A stretch of DNA of 64,000 nt from Phyllobacterium myrsinacearum (GTDB lineage: Bacteria > Pseudomonadota > Alphaproteobacteria > Rhizobiales > Rhizobiaceae). A program made the translations under genes and the position numbers. The DNA lies in contig NZ_PVBT01000001.1 of NCBI RefSeq assembly GCF_002980555.1, positions 1,352,422 to 1,416,421 on the forward strand, written 5' to 3'. Of this stretch, positions 61,854 through 64,000 are shown one piece after another; the stretch's first letter is position 1, and every line of letters starts with the position of its first letter. Under the pieces are notes generated by a model. The model was not told the DNA's origin, did not search any database, and saw only the letters and a program-made list of their open reading frames with translations.

Positions 61854-64000
61854 ATGTTTTTTCATGCCACAGGTGCGGCTTTTTCCGCGCGTTCTGATTG
61901 TCTGTCCAAATTCCGCAACCATCTGATGAGCAGCGTCTGCGCCGCGCTGATCATCGCCGCTTCCGGCTCCGGCGCCCATGCGCAGGATGTGCCGGGCAAG
62001 TATTTCAATGCGGATGGTTCAAAGACGGATGATCTGGAGAAGGCGGCGGCGACGTGGCGGAACGATCCAGAATTCAGAAGAAATTTTGGCGTCGGCGCGA
62101 TGAAAACAGAATACGCTTATGCCAGAGGTTTGAGTGGTGCCCATATAAAACTTGGAGTGTTTGATAACGGAACGTGGAGAGGGCACTCGGAGTTCGCCGA
62201 TCCCGGCAAACTAGAAACCATCACCACGACGGGCACACGGGCCTATACGGATCCTTATGTGTTGGCTGCCAAACAATCTGGAAACAAAGGAGACCCATTC
62301 GTATTGGATGGAGGGGATTCAATCCCTTGGGCATCCCGAAGTATATATCATGGCACAGGGGTCGCAGGCATTGTCGGAGCTCTTCGCAATGGAAAAGGCA
62401 TGCATGGTATTGCATTTAACTCTAGCATCGTTGCCGCAAGCAACGGCGACCCAGGACCAGAGGACGGCATCGTTGAAGGCAACGACGAGAACATATACCG
62501 CGCTGGGTTTGATGCTCTCATTAATGCAGGCGTGCGAGGTATCGTCAACAGTTGGGGTATCGGTTATGATGAAAAAACAAATGGAATTAACCTGCCGCCA
62601 CCTTTATACCGCGTCGGTACCAAACCCTACAAATTGAGCGATGGTATTGCTCAATATTATTCCAATCCTACACATGGGACTTATGCCGCCGCCGAAAAAG
62701 TAGCACGGGCTGGCATTGTGCAAGTTTTTGCGGCAGGAAATGATTACGGTTCCGAACCGGAAAGCATTCCGGGCCTTCCCTATTTCAGGCCGGATATTGA
62801 AGCTAACTGGATCACCGTAGTAGCGCTGACATCCCAAAGATCGCCTGCAAATTATACCAACTTTTGTGGTTATACGAAATGGTATTGCGTTTCTGCTCCT
62901 GGTCATCTGACAAACACGTCTTCATTCAACGGAGGCGGTGACAAAAAAATAGAAACTTATGAAGATTTTACCGGCACGTCTGCAGCCGCTCCGCACGTAC
63001 TTGGAGCATTGGGATTGGTATTCGAACGCTTTCACTACCTTACAAATGCACAGGCACGCGATGTATTACTGACAACGTCTAATCATCTTGGAACGGGTGA
63101 TGCAAACACACCTGATAAGCTTTATGGCTGGGGACTCATTGACCTGCAGAAAGCCATGAACGGCCCCGGTCAGTTCATGGGCCGGTTTGACGCCAATCTG
63201 GGTGCTGGTGTGCGGGACACCTGGAGCAACGACATCTCGCAGGTGGCGCTGGACCAGCGCAAGCGGGAAGAAGCGGAGGAAGTGGCGGCGTGGGCTGCGC
63301 GCAAGAAGGCGCAGGGCTGGGAGAGCGGTATTGGCGAGAAGCAGCGCTCGGAGCTGGCGAAGATAATCGAGCCAAAATTTTCCTCGGACAAGCTCACAAC
63401 CGCTGAGGGCCTGTTGGCTAATCTCTTCAAAGCCGTGGCTGCTAACGCTACCACTAAAGTTAATCTGGATGTAGCATTCGCAAACAGCAAAATCAAAGCA
63501 GATCCGCTCGCCAAAGTCCTGCTTGCAGACTTCACAAAAGCCTATCCGAAAGCAGTCACAACCTACGGAACAGATCCCAGCCTCGATTATGCGGCCTATA
63601 AGACCAACCGCAAGGACGATCCGCTTGCAGTGTTGAAACAGTCAATGCTGGCGGAACTGATGATGCCACTGGAAACAGAATACCAGTTCACCGAAACCCG
63701 CACGGCTTATCTCTCCGGCAAGCTTGCCGACGTGAAATCCTATGATGCGGGCCTGACGAAATCCGGTGCGGGTTCGTTGTGGCTGACGGGCAAAAACAGC
63801 TATCGCGGCGATACGGTGATCAATGGCGGCGAACTCGGCATCGGGCTGGGCGGTTCGATCATTTCGGCATCGGTCATCAATGATACCGGGCTTCTGACCG
63901 TCGATGGCACGGCAGCGGCGGTGACGGCCAATGCCGGCGGGCGATTGAAGATCAATACGACGGGGGTGACCGGCGATCTCACCTTGAATGGCGGCTTTGC
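61854..64000 (+). CDS. Subtilisin-family autotransporter, cut by the window end
   Basis: An open gene of at least 715 codons. A long N-terminus and signal segment are followed by an S8 serine protease domain: Asp D104 in KLGVFDNGTW, His H166 in YHGTGVAGIVGALRNG, oxyanion Asn N296 in FAAGND, and Ser S376 in FTGTSAAAPHVLGALG. After it comes a helical, Lys/Glu-rich insert (REEAEEVAAWAARKKAQGWE) and then PATR-like repeats (GSLWLTGKNSYRGDTVINGG). The beta-barrel should follow beyond 64000. ATG 61854 or 61926 are both possible starts. The protease part is AT-rich (43% GC in the 62641-62700 line), the flanks are GC-rich (63% in the 63181-63240 line). Confidence 0.9.
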   Translation, partial: MFFHATGAAFSARSDCLSKFRNHLMSSVCAALIIAASGSGAHAQDVPGKYFNADGSKTDDLEKAAATWRNDPEFRRNFGVGAMKTEYAYARGLSGAHIKLGVFDNGTWRGHSEFADPGKLETITTTGTRAYTDPYVLAAKQSGNKGDPFVLDGGDSIPWASRSIYHGTGVAGIVGALRNGKGMHGIAFNSSIVAASNGDPGPEDGIVEGNDENIYRAGFDALINAGVRGIVNSWGIGYDEKTNGINLPPPLYRVGTKPYKLSDGIAQYYSNPTHGTYAAAEKVARAGIVQVFAAGNDYGSEPESIPGLPYFRPDIEANWITVVALTSQRSPANYTNFCGYTKWYCVSAPGHLTNTSSFNGGGDKKIETYEDFTGTSAAAPHVLGALGLVFERFHYLTNAQARDVLLTTSNHLGTGDANTPDKLYGWGLIDLQKAMNGPGQFMGRFDANLGAGVRDTWSNDISQVALDQRKREEAEEVAAWAARKKAQGWESGIGEKQRSELAKIIEPKFSSDKLTTAEGLLANLFKAVAANATTKVNLDVAFANSKIKADPLAKVLLADFTKAYPKAVTTYGTDPSLDYAAYKTNRKDDPLAVLKQSMLAELMMPLETEYQFTETRTAYLSGKLADVKSYDAGLTKSGAGSLWLTGKNSYRGDTVINGGELGIGLGGSIISASVINDTGLLTVDGTAAAVTANAGGRLKINTTGVTGDLTLNGGF

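Overview
This 64 kb window is chromosomal DNA of an alphaproteobacterium of the order Hyphomicrobiales (Rhizobiales), most like the Brucellaceae/Phyllobacteriaceae (Ochrobactrum, Phyllobacterium, Mesorhizobium relatives). The grounds are the high GC content, the rhizobial uncharacterised families (DUF2336, DUF3126, DUF6105, the small protein beside dprA, BTLCP cysteine peptidase), a rhizobial mosaic intergenic repeat, and the blocks thrS/yidD/iscU-like/folE/hisI/patatin and pyrB/pyrC/plsY/dprA/topA/rnr. The genus cannot be fixed from the sequence alone. No rRNA, tRNA, CRISPR array or integrase gene was seen.

Layout. 1-3788 (minus): branched-chain 2-oxoacid dehydrogenase operon bkdA1-bkdA2-bkdB-lpdA, with lpdA cut by the window edge. 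4-10 kb: DUF2336 protein, a coupled MaoC hydratase/CitE-like lyase pair, a flavin reductase and nitroreductase pair, a secreted protein and an acyltransferase. 10.1-16.4 kb: accessory DNA on both sides of thrS. On one side a RES-Xre toxin-antitoxin pair and an EamA transporter lie between 53-bp direct repeats. On the other side are a small Xre protein and a nucleotidyltransferase with a short partner. 16.4-28.5 kb: housekeeping genes (yidD, iscU-like, folE, hisI, patatin, CBS, rhomboid, PAS, PilZ, cysteine peptidase, gamma-carbonic anhydrase, cysE, hydrolase, DUF192, double cold-shock protein), with a 274-bp MITE and an orphan terminator that suggests a small RNA. 28.8-31.3 kb: gloA, then a four-gene operon of two duplicated BrnA-N-like mini-proteins and two mini-Xre regulators, then an apparently leaderless ArsR/SRPBCC pair. 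31-49.7 kb: M48 protease, YjgN-like protein, pccB, a seven-gene operon with gatC, gatA and three GNAT acetyltransferases, a secreted protein, UPF0173, ruvX, an AidB-like dehydrogenase and a NitT/TauT-type ABC importer. 49.8-61.6 kb: pyrB, a catalytically dead pyrC-like gene, plsY, dprA, topA, rnr, DUF983, NUDIX and MFS. 61.9-64 kb: a subtilisin-like autotransporter, cut by the window end.

The most unusual material is repeat-associated: (i) a 169-bp double-hairpin element bounded by CTAG, present twice in opposite orientation at 10.2 and 18.1 kb, one copy supplying the folE stop codon; (ii) 53-bp direct repeats bracketing the RES-Xre/EamA segment; (iii) a MITE whose terminal repeat supplies the stop codon of a PAS gene; (iv) the duplicated BrnA-N-like/Xre operon; and (v) a mosaic base composition inside the autotransporter gene. 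All comparisons were made by eye on the sequence; no database search was run.
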